A stretch of 5,026 bases of DNA from an uncultured cyanobacterium (GTDB lineage Bacteria; Cyanobacteriota; Cyanobacteriia; Cyanobacteriales; Geitlerinemataceae): contig CAKZKB010000397.1 of NCBI GenBank assembly GCA_937121005.1, forward strand, positions 1 through 5,026, given 5' to 3'. The notes beneath the pieces were generated by a model. The model was not told the DNA's origin, did no database searches, and saw nothing but the letters and a program-made list of their open reading frames with translations. A program made the position numbers and the translations under genes. Within the stretch, counting starts at the first letter, position 1. Every line of letters starts with the position of its first letter. Shown here piece after piece: positions 4,474-5,026 of this stretch.

Positions 4474-5026
4474 CTAAGCTGTAACTAACTCCCGTTCGGG
4501 ACGCTTGCTGTTGCGAATCCCCTCGATCGCCTCCGCATAATCGTCAGCTTTAAACACCGCCGATCCGGCCACGATCGCGTTCGCACCCGCTTCCAATACT
4601 TGCCAGGTATTCTTAGCCTTCAAACCGCCATCAACCTCGATCCAGGGATCCAAACCGCGATCGTCGCACATTTGGCGCAGCTTTTGAATTTTAGGAACCA
4701 CGCTAGGAATAAAACTTTGGCCGCCAAAACCGGGGTTGACGCTCATTAACAGCACCAAATCGCACAGTTCTAAAACGTATTCAATCAACTCCAACGGCGT
4801 ACCGGGGTTGAGGACTACGCCTGCTTTTTTACCGTGTTCCTTAATTTGACCCAACGTGCGGTGCAAGTGCGGCGAAGCATTATGTTCGGCGTGAACCGTA
4901 ATATTATCGGCCCCTGCTTTCGCGAAGTCGGCCACGTATTTTTCCGGTTCCACGATCATCAAATGCACGTCGAGGGGTTTGTCCGTCACCGGGCGCAGCG
5001 CCTCCACAATGAGCGGGCCGATGGTA
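4474..5026 (-). CDS. rpe: Ribulose-phosphate 3-epimerase, C-terminal part (5' end beyond window)
   Basis: 183 codons are in the window, in frame to position 5025. The usual length is about 235, so roughly 50 N-terminal residues, including the first metal-binding His and Asp, lie to the right. The GTG at 5007 is an internal valine codon in the conserved TIGPLIVEALRPVT, not the start. The enzyme interconverts ribulose 5-phosphate and xylulose 5-phosphate in the Calvin cycle and the pentose phosphate pathway, in the cytoplasm. Seen here are LDVHLMIVEPEKYV (third metal ligand His), HAEHNASPHLHRTL, GVVLNPGTPLELIEYVL, LLMSVNPGFGGQSFIP (phosphate and substrate loop), WIEVDGGL (catalytic and metal-binding Asp) and ANAIVAGSAVF (phosphate-binding). 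These lie in the right order for a TIM barrel. The last residues RNSKRPE..LVTA look like cyanobacterial Rpe. All key residues visible in this part are intact. Confidence 0.97.
   Translation of the reverse strand, partial: TIGPLIVEALRPVTDKPLDVHLMIVEPEKYVADFAKAGADNITVHAEHNASPHLHRTLGQIKEHGKKAGVVLNPGTPLELIEYVLELCDLVLLMSVNPGFGGQSFIPSVVPKIQKLRQMCDDRGLDPWIEVDGGLKAKNTWQVLEAGANAIVAGSAVFKADDYAEAIEGIRNSKRPERELVTA

Noticed and set aside
1..5026. Search for tRNA, rRNA, CRISPR arrays, transposase genes and riboswitches
   Set aside because: No cloverleaf, regular spaced repeats, transposase motifs or terminal inverted repeats of an insertion sequence were seen by eye. A covariance-model scan would settle small RNAs.

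Overview
The window looks like chromosomal DNA of a cyanobacterium. The palindrome GCGATCGC (the HIP1 motif of many cyanobacterial genomes) occurs 14 times in 5 kb, and DUF928, CHASE2 and rpe genes of cyanobacterial type are present. The genus cannot be fixed from this stretch.

Layout. (1) Positions 1-1360, minus strand: a DUF928-family secreted protein gene (GTG start, very good ribosome binding site) is followed 81 bp downstream by the first 129 codons of a CHASE2-domain membrane protein gene that runs off the left edge. The gap between them holds a perfect 8-bp hairpin with an alternative pairing partner next to the CHASE2 start. (2) 1361-1624: a divergent intergenic region. (3) 1625-2665, plus strand: an alpha/beta hydrolase of the YheT type (COG0429) with a complete Ser-Asp-His triad. 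(4) 2839-3099, plus strand: a MazE/AbrB-type antitoxin. An eight-codon stub that looks like the beginning of a mazF toxin gene overlaps its stop codon and then ends at TAA, so the antitoxin appears orphaned. (5) 3132-4387, minus strand, convergent with mazE: an uncharacterised two-helix membrane protein gene followed, through a 4-bp ATGA overlap, by a PIN-domain (VapC-like) nuclease gene. This pair lies in an AT-richer stretch with no HIP1 site. (6) 4474-5026, minus strand: the C-terminal 183 codons of ribulose-phosphate 3-epimerase (rpe), followed by an 11-bp inverted repeat.

How the genes relate. rpe is a housekeeping enzyme of the Calvin and pentose phosphate pathways. DUF928 plus CHASE2 is probably an envelope-linked operon of unknown function. 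The middle (about 2.84-4.39 kb) looks like a small accessory or defence-type insertion region: a decayed mazEF module abutting a coupled membrane-protein/PIN-nuclease pair. That pair is the best candidate here for something undescribed, because the place usually taken by a small soluble VapB-type antitoxin is taken by a membrane-anchored protein with an extracytoplasmic domain and a roughly 60-residue cytoplasmic tail. This is an inference from gene arrangement; nothing in the sequence proves toxin-antitoxin activity.
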